Positions 1 through 9,691 are shown, counted from the first letter of the stretch. The stretch is DNA of 64,000 nucleotides from Klugiella xanthotipulae (GCF_006716695.1 NZ_VFPN01000002.1:434001-498000); one strand, 5' to 3'. Translations and numbers: made by a program. The notes: a model not told the origin generated them from the sequence alone.

Positions 1-496
1 TGGCGTTGGGTGTGGGCTGCGCGTTCAGCCCCGCACTGCGTGCAAGCGTCTCGTTACTACGCTCATCCCGCCAGGTGAGACGGTCGATACCGCTGCCACT
101 GCGACCGGGCAGGCCGGTCATATTGACCACGCGCGCGGTAAAAGCACCCAGGGCGATAGGGATGCGTTCGAGGGCCTCGCGCAGCGTGAGCGTACGATCA
201 ACGGGGATAAAAAATTCGTCAGCATCCGCATTGATCACCCAGTCGGCAGCGTGTTCGGTGAAGGCGCGGGAGGCCATCTTTGAGACAACCGCGCTCTGTT
301 GCTTATCGTGCTCACGGTAGTCGTGCAGCTCGACCCGGCCGGTATCGGCGTAGCGGCTCACAATCTCGCGCGTACCGTCAACCGAGCCGTTATCGGTCAC
401 AATGATCAGATCAACACCCTGGGCGAGGTGGTGCTCCAGCATGGCAGCAACGATGTCTGCCTCGTCTCTGACCATCATTGTTGCTACGAGTTTCAT
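1..496 (-). CDS. Glycosyltransferase family 2, 3' part missing
   Basis: The gene runs off the left edge; about 165 N-terminal residues are visible, starting at the ATG at 494-496. The product opens with a Rossmann-like strand and the typical family 2 pattern: MVRDEAD near residues 8-14, then ITDNGS-like residues (VTDNGSVDGT) and a NADADEF sequence around residue 90 that would be the metal/nucleotide-sugar binding DxD. It probably transfers a sugar from a nucleotide donor during assembly of a surface polysaccharide at the cytoplasmic face of the membrane. It is divergent from the next glycosyltransferase, with 103 bases between them. Family is clear; donor and acceptor cannot be read from the sequence. 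Confidence 0.85.
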   Translation of the reverse strand, partial: MKLVATMMVRDEADIVAAMLEHHLAQGVDLIIVTDNGSVDGTREIVSRYADTGRVELHDYREHDKQQSAVVSKMASRAFTEHAADWVINADADEFFIPVDRTLTLREALERIPIALGAFTARVVNMTGLPGRSGSGIDRLTWRDERSNETLARSAGLNAQPTPNA

Positions 497-599
497 GGGT
501 CCATCCTAATTTGTTGCACTACCGTGGCAAACACACCCTCCACCGGGTACGGTATATCTACCGCCACCACCAAAGTTTGGGGAGAGTACGAACACGGTC

Positions 600-1715
600 A
601 TGCCCACCATCCTCGTTTTCCCGCAATACGATAATCCCTACCTCACTATCTTGTCCCTCGCCCCCCAGTCTCAGGGGTACACGGTAGTGAGTGAGCTGAC
701 CCTCACGAAGCTAATAGACCGCCTTCACTCTCTGAAGAACGGCGATACCTTCCACCTCCACTGGACAGCACCCATATGTCAGACTGCCACCGACGCGGAT
801 GCTGCACGAAAAAACCTGGACACATTCCGCGAAGCAACGCGCGCAGCGCTCGGCCGCGGAGTCACTGTACTCTGGACCGTCCACAATACGCTCCCACACG
901 AGCTCACCTACCGAGAGCTCGAAATCGAATTGTGCGAATTTCTCGCCAGTACTGCGACACGTGTCATCCAGTTGAGCGAGAAAACCGCCGATGTGGTCTC
1001 GGAGACGTACACGCTCCCCCCCGATCGCCTCGTAACACTCCCGCTATCGAGCTACCTGGGGGTCTACCCCATCTCAGCAACACGGGCCGAAGCCCGGGAA
1101 CATTTCGGGTTGGATGAGGATGCCGGACCTGTGATCGTTTTTGTCGGACAGATCAGGCCCTATAAAGGCCTAAAAACCCTCTTCGACGCCGTGGAAATCC
1201 TGACGAAACAATATCCCAAGATAGCCCTCCTCGTTGCCGGTAATACTCGGGCCGAGGCACGCGCCGAACTCTCCGCACTCTTTCCTCCGTCGGCACAGGT
1301 CGTGAGCCAACTCACATTTGTGGCGGATGAGGAGATCCAATGGTGGTTTACTGCCGCCGATATTGCGGTCTTCCCCTACCAAGCAATTCTCAACTCCAGT
1401 AGCGTCTTTCTCTCGGCTACATTTGGTCGGCCCTGTATCATCCCGGATGGTGAGCCGCTTCGTAGCCAGTTCGAAGGGGAAGCTTGGGTCACTCGATACC
1501 CCACCGGGGGCGGGGCGGGGGAGGAGGCGGAATCACTTGCCCGTGCGATCTCGGCAAGCGTCCCGCATACTGAGGCCACGGGTCAGGCGGCCTTCCGCTT
1601 CGCACGGGCGCATTTACCTTTCGAATTATCACTCACATACCTGGATCTGTTGCAGAGTCTTAATCGAGCGAACGAAGTTACTGCTAGTGGAGCCACCCTC
1701 GCAACCGACGAATGA
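600..1715 (+). CDS. Glycosyltransferase, GT-B fold (family 4-like)
   Basis: Predicted 371-residue cytosolic or membrane-associated sugar transferase. Residues 52-58 (HLHWTAP) and 92-100 (WTVHNTLPH) are typical of the N-terminal Rossmann domain of GT4-like enzymes. FVGQIRPYKG at 181-190 is the usual opening of the C-terminal nucleotide-sugar binding domain, and a helix-strand series follows to an acidic patch after residue 230. The classic EX7E motif is not obvious, so it may belong to a divergent GumK/WcaI-like group. It overlaps the 3' end of the opposing gene by about 30 bases. Its place beside rfbA/C/D suggests work on a rhamnose-containing polymer; this is inference from context. Confidence 0.82.
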   Translation: MPTILVFPQYDNPYLTILSLAPQSQGYTVVSELTLTKLIDRLHSLKNGDTFHLHWTAPICQTATDADAARKNLDTFREATRAALGRGVTVLWTVHNTLPHELTYRELEIELCEFLASTATRVIQLSEKTADVVSETYTLPPDRLVTLPLSSYLGVYPISATRAEAREHFGLDEDAGPVIVFVGQIRPYKGLKTLFDAVEILTKQYPKIALLVAGNTRAEARAELSALFPPSAQVVSQLTFVADEEIQWWFTAADIAVFPYQAILNSSSVFLSATFGRPCIIPDGEPLRSQFEGEAWVTRYPTGGGAGEEAESLARAISASVPHTEATGQAAFRFARAHLPFELSLTYLDLLQSLNRANEVTASGATLATDE

Positions 1716-3423
1716 GTGCACGACATACCCGGATAACGACGTGCGACCGCCGGAGCAGCAGTAGGTCCTTCTCCTGCGCACCGTATGATGCCACGATGAC
1801 TGGCCAGCCGCGTGACCTGTTCGAGGAGTGGTCTGCTCCTATCTGAGAGGGAACGCCCAAGGGTCTCGCCAGAGTTCCCGCATCACTCGATAACTCAAGC
1901 AGAATACGCCAGTAACCCGCACGATTAAACTCATCGACAGACACCGTCATCCGGCGCTCGAAGAGTCCTGTCTCAAGCCCGACAATAGGCCCCAGCGACA
2001 CGCGGTGCGCAGAGTCCTCCCGCGTGTAGCCAACAAGGGTGAGGGGGCTCCCCGCCAGCAACGGGGGCAGAGCAAAAACGAGGTGAACAAATGAACGACT
2101 GACCTCAACACGGATGGTCGTCAGGTGGCTCGTTGCGAGGAAGTTCGTCAGGAGAACGAGGTCGGAAACCCACTCCGGCTGTCGGCGCGACGAAGACTCA
2201 ACCATTCCCAGGGTACGACCCACAACCTCCAGGTCACCCGCTGCAAAGATCTCGGTTGAGATGTCCCGCTTATGGATCACGATTCGACGGTACAACTCAG
2301 TTAAGCTCGGAACGGACAGCAGCCCCGTCTGGGCGATGACAACGGCTGCACGGACGCGCCGGGTCAGATCGTTCAGATCTGTGCGAGATTGAGGGGTCGG
2401 TTTCATATTTTCAAGGGTGACTGCAACCGCATCATAATCGCCACTCGCAACAGCGACAATGACGGCTCGGTGTGCAACCGGTACCGTCTCCCACACATGC
2501 GTCGGGGCAAGCTCCACAAGTCCACGCACGGCACGGGCAACCTCCGGATCAACGATCTCCCGTTTCTCAGCACGCAGCGCGGCTACGTAGTCACGGAGAA
2601 ATCGTCCAACATCCGTCTGGACCGTAAACTTCCACCACGTCTCACCAAGTTTCGGGGTGTCAAGACCATTAACGTACCGTGCAACCGCAGTTTCCTCCCG
2701 CAGATAGGTGAGCACACGGTCTCGGGGCGGCTCAGCCATGCTGGGAGGCAGGGTTGGGTAATGCGTGCGAGCAAGGTACACAACCGTGGTGATCACGTTG
2801 ATGCTCTCCGCCGCCCGCAAAACACGGATAGCGGCGATACGACGGGCCGAAGTTTCACCTGACAAGAAGGCGCTATCGTGATCCTGCCACACCTGCCGAC
2901 GCGCTAACCCGTGCCAACCGGGCCGCTGCACGATCAGGCCGAGCCGATTAGTGAGGAGAATACCCGATTCGGAATCCTCATAGATATCGTACCCTTCTGT
3001 GCTGTTCCACGTCTCCGTTGCCGCGAAATCCAACACGGCTCCGACAACCGCATCGGCTCGATTGGTGCGGGCCGAGTTCAGAAGCGCAGAGAACGCCCCC
3101 GGTGGAACCAGATCGTGGCCGTCCACCCAAGCCACGTAGGTACCGCCAAGATTCATCGCCGAGAAGGTGGCTCCTGGCGAGTCGGTACCCAGCAGGGATC
3201 CCGAGAACACACGGATACGCGAATCCGCTCGGGCCAACGCCCGTAACCGCTCGGCCGTACCGTCTGTGGACCCGATGTCAACGAGAACAATCTCACAGTC
3301 GAGGCTATTGCGGTGTAATACACTCATCACACACTCGTCAACCCGATGGGCTACGTTATGCGCCGTAACGACAATCGACAACTCGTGGATATCCGAACCG
3401 TCCCGGCGTGACGAGAGAGCCAT
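1684..3423 (-). CDS. Glycosyltransferase family 2 with long C-terminal region
   Basis: The 579-residue product begins with a GT-A family 2 domain (about residues 14-230): LSIVVTAHN at 15-23, VDIGSTDGT at 48-56 and VDGHD at 100-104 in the place of the usual DxD-type loop. The C-terminal half (about 250-579) is helical, then contains beta-rich segments resembling the accessory domains of teichoic-acid or polysaccharide transferases; I do not recognise it further. It probably extends or decorates a surface polysaccharide using an activated sugar. It sits 11 bases downstream of rfbA on the same strand, so it likely shares the rfbC-rfbA transcript. The exact sugar is unknown. Confidence 0.82.
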   Translation of the reverse strand: MALSSRRDGSDIHELSIVVTAHNVAHRVDECVMSVLHRNSLDCEIVLVDIGSTDGTAERLRALARADSRIRVFSGSLLGTDSPGATFSAMNLGGTYVAWVDGHDLVPPGAFSALLNSARTNRADAVVGAVLDFAATETWNSTEGYDIYEDSESGILLTNRLGLIVQRPGWHGLARRQVWQDHDSAFLSGETSARRIAAIRVLRAAESINVITTVVYLARTHYPTLPPSMAEPPRDRVLTYLREETAVARYVNGLDTPKLGETWWKFTVQTDVGRFLRDYVAALRAEKREIVDPEVARAVRGLVELAPTHVWETVPVAHRAVIVAVASGDYDAVAVTLENMKPTPQSRTDLNDLTRRVRAAVVIAQTGLLSVPSLTELYRRIVIHKRDISTEIFAAGDLEVVGRTLGMVESSSRRQPEWVSDLVLLTNFLATSHLTTIRVEVSRSFVHLVFALPPLLAGSPLTLVGYTREDSAHRVSLGPIVGLETGLFERRMTVSVDEFNRAGYWRILLELSSDAGTLARPLGVPSQIGADHSSNRSRGWPVIVASYGAQEKDLLLLRRSHVVIRVCRALIRRLRGWLH

Positions 3424-3434
3424 CGGTCGAGAGC

Positions 3435-4295
3435 CTAACTCACCAAATTGAGTAGATAAACCCCGTAGCCGCTCTTCGTGAGCGGTGCGGCAAGTTCACG
3501 TAGCTGATCGTCCGAAATCCAGCCGGCGCGCCAGGCGATCTCCTCCACGCAGCCAATCTTGGACCCCTGGCGGTCCTCGATCACCCGCACGTATTCGGAG
3601 GCCTGCATCATCGACTCGAAGGTGCCGGTATCCAGCCAGGCCGTACCACGGTCGAGCACCTGCACGTGCAGCTTGCCCTGTTCCAGGTAGCGCTCGTTGA
3701 CGGTGGAAATCTCCAGCTCCCCACGGGCGCTGGGCTCAATCGTCTTGGCAATCTCCACCACCGAGTTGTCGTAAAAGTACAGACCGGGCACCGCATAGTT
3801 ACTCTTGGGTGTGACCGGCTTCTCCTCGATAGAGACCGCGGTGAAGTCATCGTCAAACTCCACAACGCCGTAGGCCGTGGGATTGCTAACGTGGTAGGCA
3901 AAGATCACGGCACCGTCGATATCGTGGTGCGCACGCAGCGCCGAACCGAGACCCGTACCGTGGAAAATGTTATCGCCCAACACGAGCGCAACGCTGTCAC
4001 CACCGATGAACTCCTCGCCGATAGTGAAGGCCTGTGCAAGACCGTCGGGCGAAGGCTGGACAGCATACTCCAGACGAATACCCATCTGCGAACCATCCCC
4101 CAGGAGCGCACGAAACTGCTCGTTATATTCCGGGGTAGTAATGATGAGGATCTCGTTGATTCCGGCCATCATCAGCGTGGAGAGGGGGTAGTAGATCATG
4201 GGCTTGTCATAGATCGGCATGAGCTGTTTGGAGATGCCCTTGGTGATCGGCCACAACCGGGTGCCCGACCCGCCAGCGAGAATAATACCCTTCAT
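3435..4295 (-). CDS. rfbA: Glucose-1-phosphate thymidylyltransferase
   Basis: First enzyme of dTDP-L-rhamnose synthesis: joins glucose-1-phosphate and dTTP to give dTDP-glucose and pyrophosphate. The 286-residue length is normal for the family. The nucleotidyltransferase signature is complete: [20 protein letters not shown] at residues 8-27, then LGDNIFHG with the catalytic metal-binding Asp, and EKP in the central domain. The ATG overlaps the last four bases of rfbC (ATGA), indicating translational coupling with rfbC upstream. The next gene downstream on the strand is a glycosyltransferase. No dTDP-glucose 4,6-dehydratase (rfbB) is present in the window, so it must be encoded elsewhere. Confidence 0.96.
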   Translation of the reverse strand: MKGIILAGGSGTRLWPITKGISKQLMPIYDKPMIYYPLSTLMMAGINEILIITTPEYNEQFRALLGDGSQMGIRLEYAVQPSPDGLAQAFTIGEEFIGGDSVALVLGDNIFHGTGLGSALRAHHDIDGAVIFAYHVSNPTAYGVVEFDDDFTAVSIEEKPVTPKSNYAVPGLYFYDNSVVEIAKTIEPSARGELEISTVNERYLEQGKLHVQVLDRGTAWLDTGTFESMMQASEYVRVIEDRQGSKIGCVEEIAWRAGWISDDQLRELAAPLTKSGYGVYLLNLVS

Positions 4296-4909
4296 GAACG
4301 CTGTGCTCCCTCGTTAAGTTCGGCGTAAAAGCGGCGCGCAGCCTCCCACTCGGGGAGCAAACCGGCGGCCTGAGCCTCCGCAAGGGAGGGGGCTTCGGTA
4401 TCTTTCGGGGAAAGCAGGAGCTCGCCCGCAGCCTCCGGGAATACCAGCCCTACCTCGGCATCGAGGGGGTTGATGCCGTGCTCCCGCTCGGCGTTAAACG
4501 TGGAGGTGACGAGGTAGCTCACGGTGGCGTTATCCGTGAGGGCGACAAATGCGTGCCCCAGACCCTCCGCCAGGTAGATGGCCTTGCGCTCGGTGTCATC
4601 AAGCAGCACCGAATCCCACTGGCCGTAGGTGGGCGATCCCACCCGGATATCAATCACGTAGTCGAGCACAGCACCGTGCGTTGCCGTGACGTATTTAGCC
4701 TGGCTCGGTGGGATATCCGCAAAGTGAATCCCCCGCACAGTTCCCTTGCGAGATACCGAGGTATTGGCCTGAGCGAGGTCAATCGGATGCCCCACCACCT
4801 CCGCCAACCTATCAAAGCGGTACCACTCAAGAAAGACACCGCGATCATCGCCAAACTGCTTGGGGATGATTTCGTAGGAGTCGGGAATAGAAAGTTCACG
4901 AATTTGCAC
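4292..4909 (-). CDS. rfbC: dTDP-4-dehydrorhamnose 3,5-epimerase
   Basis: Epimerises dTDP-4-keto-6-deoxyglucose at C3 and C5, the third step to dTDP-L-rhamnose. The cupin-fold sequence has the family's GTVRGIHF segment with the active-site His, then the conserved [16 protein letters not shown] stretch and the GLGHAFVAL motif. The open frame extends to a TTG at 4927. I prefer the GTG at 4907-4909 because the protein then begins with the family-typical VQIRELSIP; however, the GGAGG lies only one base before that GTG, so the start is uncertain. It is the first gene of the rfbC-rfbA-glycosyltransferase operon, and overlaps rfbA by four bases. Confidence 0.92.
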   Translation of the reverse strand: MQIRELSIPDSYEIIPKQFGDDRGVFLEWYRFDRLAEVVGHPIDLAQANTSVSRKGTVRGIHFADIPPSQAKYVTATHGAVLDYVIDIRVGSPTYGQWDSVLLDDTERKAIYLAEGLGHAFVALTDNATVSYLVTSTFNAEREHGINPLDAEVGLVFPEAAGELLLSPKDTEAPSLAEAQAAGLLPEWEAARRFYAELNEGAQRS

Positions 4910-5105
4910 GCCTCCCAGCTTACCCAACCATCAAGGAGGTTAGACTCTTATGAGAATTTGCCGCCCCTTGAGTTGGGTATGCTCGATCAACATGTGTCAC
5001 CGGCAGTCCGGCCTCGGCCACGATGTTGCGACGTCAGAGGGGGCGGCACACGAAGATTGTGAGTGGGTCGCCCCACTCCTGGCAAAGGCGGCACGGGACA
5101 ACACT

Positions 5106-6008
5106 ATGACAACATTTCTGATTACCGGAGCATCCGGAATGCTCGGCACCGACCTTCAGCGTGTTCTAGCTGACCACACCGTCACCGCCCTGGACCGCAC
5201 CCGCCTGGATGTGACCGATGCCGCCGCCGTTCGGGCGGCCGTCGCGGGACACGATGTGGTCATTAACGCGGCGGCCTATACCCGGGTCGATGACGCCGAG
5301 ACCCACGAAGAAGAGGCCCACGCGATCAACGCTACGGGCCCACTCAACCTGGCCGTTGCCTGCCGCGAGGTCGGTGCACGGCTCGTCCAGGTCTCGACCG
5401 ACTATGTCTTCCGTGGCTCAGCCACGACACCCTACAGCGAAAACGACCCGCTCGACCCCCTCTCCGCATACGGCCGAACCAAAGCCGACGGGGAGCGCAA
5501 CGCCCTTCGCGAACATCCCGCGGGCACCTACGTGGTCCGCACCGCCTGGCTCTATGGCCAGCACGGCCCCAATTTTGCCCGAACCATGCTCACCCTGGCC
5601 GCGCGCAACGACACGCTCACCGTCGTCGATGACCAGGTGGGGCAGCCCACCTGGACCCTCGATCTGGCTCGCCAGATCCGCGCATTGAGCGAGTCGATGG
5701 CCCCGGCCGGTATCTACCACGGGACCAACTCGGGCGTAACCAGCTGGCGCGGCTTCGCCCAGGCGGTGCTGGAGCTCGCGGGCCTTGACCCGGAGCGGGT
5801 GCATCCCACCGACAGCTCACAATTTGTACGGCCCGCACCGCGGCCACGCTATTCGGTTCTGGGCCATCAGGCGTGGCGTCACGCCGGTATCCCGGAGCTG
5901 CGCGGCTGGCGGGAGGCCCTGGCCACGGCTTTTACCGACGGCGCTTTTAACGAGGCCCTCCCTGTCACCACCCCACCAATGTCCGCAACAACCTCCGCTG
6001 AGGCATGA
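5106..6008 (+). CDS. rfbD: dTDP-4-dehydrorhamnose reductase
   Basis: Final step of dTDP-L-rhamnose synthesis: NAD(P)H reduction of the 4-keto group. The 300-residue extended short-chain dehydrogenase has GASGMLG (nucleotide-binding GxxGxxG) at residues 8-14, NAAAYTRVDDAE, STDYVF and the catalytic Y-x3-K (YGRTKADGE). I chose the ATG at 5106 because the protein then starts directly on the first Rossmann strand. The frame stays open to an ATG at 4950 that has a strong AAGGAGG at 4933-4939, but the extra 52 residues are cysteine-rich and unlike the family. It overlaps the downstream glycosyltransferase by four bases. It is divergent from rfbC, an unusual split of the rfb genes. Confidence 0.93.
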   Translation: MTTFLITGASGMLGTDLQRVLADHTVTALDRTRLDVTDAAAVRAAVAGHDVVINAAAYTRVDDAETHEEEAHAINATGPLNLAVACREVGARLVQVSTDYVFRGSATTPYSENDPLDPLSAYGRTKADGERNALREHPAGTYVVRTAWLYGQHGPNFARTMLTLAARNDTLTVVDDQVGQPTWTLDLARQIRALSESMAPAGIYHGTNSGVTSWRGFAQAVLELAGLDPERVHPTDSSQFVRPAPRPRYSVLGHQAWRHAGIPELRGWREALATAFTDGAFNEALPVTTPPMSATTSAEA

Positions 6009-7141
6009 TGACCACACTGACCGTTATTTCCGAGGGCGTCTCGCCCGCCTCGTCCAACGACCTCACCGACTACGCGCGCGACCTCACGCGCAGCATCGTG
6101 GCAACCGCACCCCGCAGTTGCGGCGTTTCGGCGTTCCTGTGCTCCGCCAACACGCGCGACCGTGATTTCTTCCGGCAGACGGCCCCACAGGCCGAGATCA
6201 TCCAATCCTCGCGCGATCGGGCCGCACTGCTGCGCGCGTGGGGGGTTGGCCTCACCGGGCAGCACGGCGACGGTATGGTGCACGCGCCCAGCCTGTTTGC
6301 ACCGCTCAGTCGGCACGACAAGATCAACGACGGGACACAGACCACCGTCACCATCCACGACACGACGCCGTGGACCCACCCCCACGCGTATCCGCCCAAA
6401 GCCGTGATGTGGTTTAAAAACATGGCTCGCCGCGCCCAAAAGTACGCCGACGCCATCGTGGTCCCCACCCACACCGCCGCCGAGAACCTCACGAAGTACC
6501 TGGATGTGGGTGACCGCATCCGGGTCGTTCAGGGCAGCGCGCCCACCCGGGTCATCAACGCAGACGGCAACGGCCAGGCCGACCCGGTTCGGGCAATGGC
6601 GGGCAGCTACGTCATCACGGAGTGCGGCACCAGCGAGTTCAGCGGGCTCTCCGCACTGCTTCAGGCATTCTCGCGACCCGAGCTGAACGATGTGGGCCTC
6701 GCCATCGTCGCCAGAGACGGCCTCACCCCGGAGACGCTGGCCGAACTCACGACCAGCCTGGGCATCGCCCCCCCTCGGGTACACCTGCTCACCACCGGCA
6801 ACGGCGGCGAGATCAGGGATGCCTACCGGGCCGCATCCGCCCACGTCCTGCCCGGCCGCGCCGATCAGTTCTCCTCCTCCATGCTCACCTCGTTTGTGCT
6901 CGGGGTACCGACCGTGCACGCGGACACGCCCGTGCTCAACGAGATCGCGGGCGACGCGGGACGCAGCGTGGATGCGAGCAGCGATGACACCTATATTGAC
7001 GGACTCGCCGAGGCGCTCGCCGAGGTGGTCGCCGACACCACCCAGCGCGAACGCATGATCACGCTCGGCCACGACCGGGCGCGGGCGTTCAGCTGGCGCG
7101 AGGCGGGCGAGCGCATCTGGCAGTTGCACGCTGAGCTGTAG
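6005..7141 (+). CDS. Glycosyltransferase family 4-like
   Basis: A 378-residue GT-B enzyme probably acting with the rhamnose pathway, since its ATG overlaps the rfbD stop (ATGATGA). Visible features are HDTTPWTHPHAYP around residues 118-130, a YADAIVVPTHTAAENL segment typical of the interdomain region (sensor for acceptor sugar), and a C-terminal Rossmann domain with GLSALLQAF and VLPGRADQFSSSMLTSFVLGVPTVHADTP-like residues, the region that binds the nucleotide-sugar. This pattern resembles mannosyl/rhamnosyl transferases of O-antigen and teichuronic systems. Rhamnosyl transfer is an inference from coupling to rfbD. No membrane segment is present. Confidence 0.85.
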   Translation: MMTTLTVISEGVSPASSNDLTDYARDLTRSIVATAPRSCGVSAFLCSANTRDRDFFRQTAPQAEIIQSSRDRAALLRAWGVGLTGQHGDGMVHAPSLFAPLSRHDKINDGTQTTVTIHDTTPWTHPHAYPPKAVMWFKNMARRAQKYADAIVVPTHTAAENLTKYLDVGDRIRVVQGSAPTRVINADGNGQADPVRAMAGSYVITECGTSEFSGLSALLQAFSRPELNDVGLAIVARDGLTPETLAELTTSLGIAPPRVHLLTTGNGGEIRDAYRAASAHVLPGRADQFSSSMLTSFVLGVPTVHADTPVLNEIAGDAGRSVDASSDDTYIDGLAEALAEVVADTTQRERMITLGHDRARAFSWREAGERIWQLHAEL

Positions 7142-7166
7142 CAGGATACACGAACCGCCGAAACGA

Positions 7167-7200
7167 CGCCCGGGGTCGCTTCTGTGGCTCCGCCCGGGCG
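7167..7200. terminator. Hairpin after the rfbD-glycosyltransferase pair
   Basis: CGCCCGGG at 7167-7174 pairs with CCCGGGCG at 7193-7200 around an 18-base loop. There is no T-run. The 262 bases from 7142 to 7403 otherwise hold nothing I can identify; the hairpin lies between convergent transcription units, so a terminator role is reasonable but weakly supported. Confidence 0.4.
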
Positions 7201-7403
7201 ACTCCTGGGTCACGAAAGACTCGCGAGAGCGAGGCTGGTGACGGAGTCGGCAGCCCCCTCGCGATCATCCTCGCGCGCACACTGATCGGCCCGTGGTCCA
7301 GCCCGACTGCTCCACGAGGTGCGTCATCGAGCCACTGCGAAATCGCGAGACGGACAAACCGGTCGGAACAAAACCCAGGCCAATTCAGAACGCGAACCCC
7401 CCG

Positions 7404-7721
7404 TCACTCATCGCGGTCGTGAGTGCACCGCTCGCGCTCAATGCGCAGAAGAATAGCCGTCTGTTGTTCTACAATCGCCCGCACTGCGACCAGCACAAGG
7501 ACAGCGAGCAGACACCCCATACCGGTCAGGAACATGACGAGTCCGAGTGTGGCTTGGAACGGTGCCCCGTCGAAATACCTTCTCGAAGAACTCCCCATGA
7601 AGATCTGCCAGCCCAAAAACAAAAACACCGGTGACACGAGGGAGAGAACGGTCACAAGAGCGGGGAGGCGTATCTGCGAAGAGACCCGGTCCGAAGTATT
7701 CTGCAAAGGCACGTTTGTCAT
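7404..7721 (-). CDS. Small two-segment membrane protein
   Basis: Predicted 105-residue protein with two hydrophobic stretches: LVTVLSLVSPVFLFLGWQIF around residues 22-41 and GLVMFLTGMGCLLAVLVLVAV around 60-80, linked by a short polar loop. It ends in a charged tail (RIERERCTHDRDE). I do not recognise a family. It starts nine bases after the stop of the large glycosyltransferase upstream and is probably the last gene of the purE-LCP-glycosyltransferase transcript. A small accessory membrane protein of polysaccharide export or ligation is possible but is only inferred from position. No clear Shine-Dalgarno site precedes the ATG. Confidence 0.6.
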   Translation of the reverse strand: MTNVPLQNTSDRVSSQIRLPALVTVLSLVSPVFLFLGWQIFMGSSSRRYFDGAPFQATLGLVMFLTGMGCLLAVLVLVAVRAIVEQQTAILLRIERERCTHDRDE

Positions 7722-7730
7722 GCCTGGAGT

Positions 7731-9677
7731 CTATATGCCGTGTCGGGCCTCACTCACCGCGGTGTACACCGCGGCGGCGAGGGCCGCGACGTCGGGCTCC
7801 CCCTCGGCGAGAGAAAGTTCCCCCAGCCGGATCACGAGATCACACGCACCGTCCTGGTACTCCCGGATGCTCCTGCTTGCCGCCGTCGGCGCGGCCGGTC
7901 GGTCGCCCTTCAGCGTCTCCTCGGGCGACCGAACGAGCACGTTCAACACGCCCGGCTGCGGAGTGACGGGCGCAAGGTGGGTGAGAAACACGGCCACCGT
8001 GTCCAAGTACTCCCGGTCGCGGGGATGATCACACGACACTGACTCCGCCCGCCCGCCCGCGGCCCGGACGGCATCCGCGATGAGTTCGCCCAGATCACGC
8101 AAGGACACACGCAGCGCGGCACTGCCCGGAATCTCATAACTCCCCTCTTCGGCCCGGATCACCCAGCGCTCAGGGGCGAGACCTGCGGCATCCGGACGCG
8201 CCATGACAATCGGCTGTGAGCCTCGCACGAGGGCATCACCAAACGAGTTACCGGGCATTACCGCGGCGATATCGAAGCCAACCTCGGCGTAGAAGCGGGC
8301 GGCATCCACCGGCAGCGCACCGCGCCAGCGGCTCAGAAACAGCTCCCGGTTGGGAATCGCGAAGCGGGCCCGCCCCGTTGACTTGCTCTCGTGGTGGGTG
8401 ACCCGCGCGTCGTGACAAACGGCAAATGAGCCGCTGTGACGCTTCACCAATGACAGACACAGGTCAACATCCTCGTAGCCGTTTTTATACAGCTCGTCAA
8501 AGCCACGATTCTCGACCACATGCTCCGGGCGCAGCATCATGGCCGCGGCCGTGATGGCCGAGAAACCCGCGTGCAGACCGTCGGGGGCGTCGTACTCGGG
8601 ATGTCCGGCGAGCAGGTGCCAGGGGAGCGTGCGCTCGTCCCAGAAAACGGTACCAACCGCCTGCAAGCTGCCGTCCGGGTACAGCAGGCGGGGCTGCACG
8701 CCGAGAATGTCTGGACGCCCGTCGAGCGCAGCCCGCAGGCTGGCGAGCCACCCGGCACGCGCCTCGGTGTCATTGTTGAGGAAGACTACGCGGTCTCCGC
8801 TCGACTCGGCAAAAGCGATGTTGGAGCCACCCGCAAAGTTGCGGTTACTCGGTTCACGGCGCAGCACACAGCGCGGCTCCGCACCAAACAGCTCCCAGAG
8901 GGTGCGGCTCACGGCGGGGCGAGAGCCGTTATCGATGATAACCACCTCGGTGGGCACGCTCTCGTCGGCGAGAACCGCCTCCACCGCGCGCTGGGTCATC
9001 TCCCAGTCCTCATAGGTAGGGATCAACAGGGAGGTCAGCCCGACGGTGCGCTCGGCAAGCGTCTCGCGCTGCTCGATCCAGTCCACCCCGCCACCCGTAT
9101 CGGGAGTCGAGAGCATGGTGCCGCCGCGCCAGGTCACCACCTGGCCGCGGGCCGCCGCCCGCTCGTAATCGAGGTGGTGGTGGCGCAGGCCACCCCAGGT
9201 GTGTGCGCCCCGGGCGGAGGGCAGCGGGGTATCGTCGGTGGCGGTCGAGAGAAACTCGGCAACAGCATCCCAGGTCGTCTCCGGGACGGGCCCCTCAGAC
9301 CGCTGTGCCAGGTAGCGTTCCATGTCAAATAACGGACTCGGCGAGACGAGAGGAGTTGACGGTCGGCGGAGGGCGGCACAGGCCTCATCCGCACCCACAC
9401 CGTGCGCGAGCGCCCCACGCCCGGTGAGCTCACGCTGCGCCCAGTCAAGATTAATCAGCGGGTGCGGTGACAGGCCCTGCTCCGCACCGTGGCTGAGGAA
9501 ATGCTGAATTGCAGCGCGGTTCGAGGAAAAGGACTGGCCCGCCTGGGCGCGGTAAAACTCCAGGTCAAAGACGCCGCTGGCAGAAATCTGAGCGAGTTGG
9601 CGACGAATGATCGCCTCGTCAAGCGCCCGCCGTCCGCCCGGCAGCCGCACAATAGTGGTGGCAATCTTCTGCTTCAT
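7731..9677 (-). CDS. Large glycosyltransferase family 2 protein
   Basis: The 648-residue product has an N-terminal region of about 210 residues, with FDLEFYRAQAG and INLDWAQRELTG at 37-47 and 75-86. This pattern recurs in actinobacterial rhamnan and galactan synthases, where such repeats resemble a short sugar-binding-like module. The family 2 catalytic domain follows: TSLLIPTYEDWE at 215-226, EVVIIDNGSRP at 244-254, FAGGSNIAF and NNDTE (DxD-like) at 301-305. The C-terminal part resembles a second, degenerate GT-B-like half (SFGDALVRGSQPIVMARPDAAG). It probably builds the repeating surface polysaccharide. It lies 14 bases after the LCP ligase gene and is likely co-transcribed with it. Confidence 0.85.
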   Translation of the reverse strand: MKQKIATTIVRLPGGRRALDEAIIRRQLAQISASGVFDLEFYRAQAGQSFSSNRAAIQHFLSHGAEQGLSPHPLINLDWAQRELTGRGALAHGVGADEACAALRRPSTPLVSPSPLFDMERYLAQRSEGPVPETTWDAVAEFLSTATDDTPLPSARGAHTWGGLRHHHLDYERAAARGQVVTWRGGTMLSTPDTGGGVDWIEQRETLAERTVGLTSLLIPTYEDWEMTQRAVEAVLADESVPTEVVIIDNGSRPAVSRTLWELFGAEPRCVLRREPSNRNFAGGSNIAFAESSGDRVVFLNNDTEARAGWLASLRAALDGRPDILGVQPRLLYPDGSLQAVGTVFWDERTLPWHLLAGHPEYDAPDGLHAGFSAITAAAMMLRPEHVVENRGFDELYKNGYEDVDLCLSLVKRHSGSFAVCHDARVTHHESKSTGRARFAIPNRELFLSRWRGALPVDAARFYAEVGFDIAAVMPGNSFGDALVRGSQPIVMARPDAAGLAPERWVIRAEEGSYEIPGSAALRVSLRDLGELIADAVRAAGGRAESVSCDHPRDREYLDTVAVFLTHLAPVTPQPGVLNVLVRSPEETLKGDRPAAPTAASRSIREYQDGACDLVIRLGELSLAEGEPDVAALAAAVYTAVSEARHGI

Positions 9678-9691
9678 ACGCTTCCCTACTT

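Noticed and set aside
5879-7213. 444-residue minus-strand open frame
   Set aside because: It lies opposite rfbD and the GT4-type glycosyltransferase, whose motifs and overlapping starts are clear. Its translation is low-complexity (Gly/Arg/Val-rich) as expected from antisense reading of GC-rich DNA.
7142-7403. Possible pseudogene after the GT4-type glycosyltransferase
   Set aside because: No frame gave a recognisable protein fragment; only a hairpin was found.
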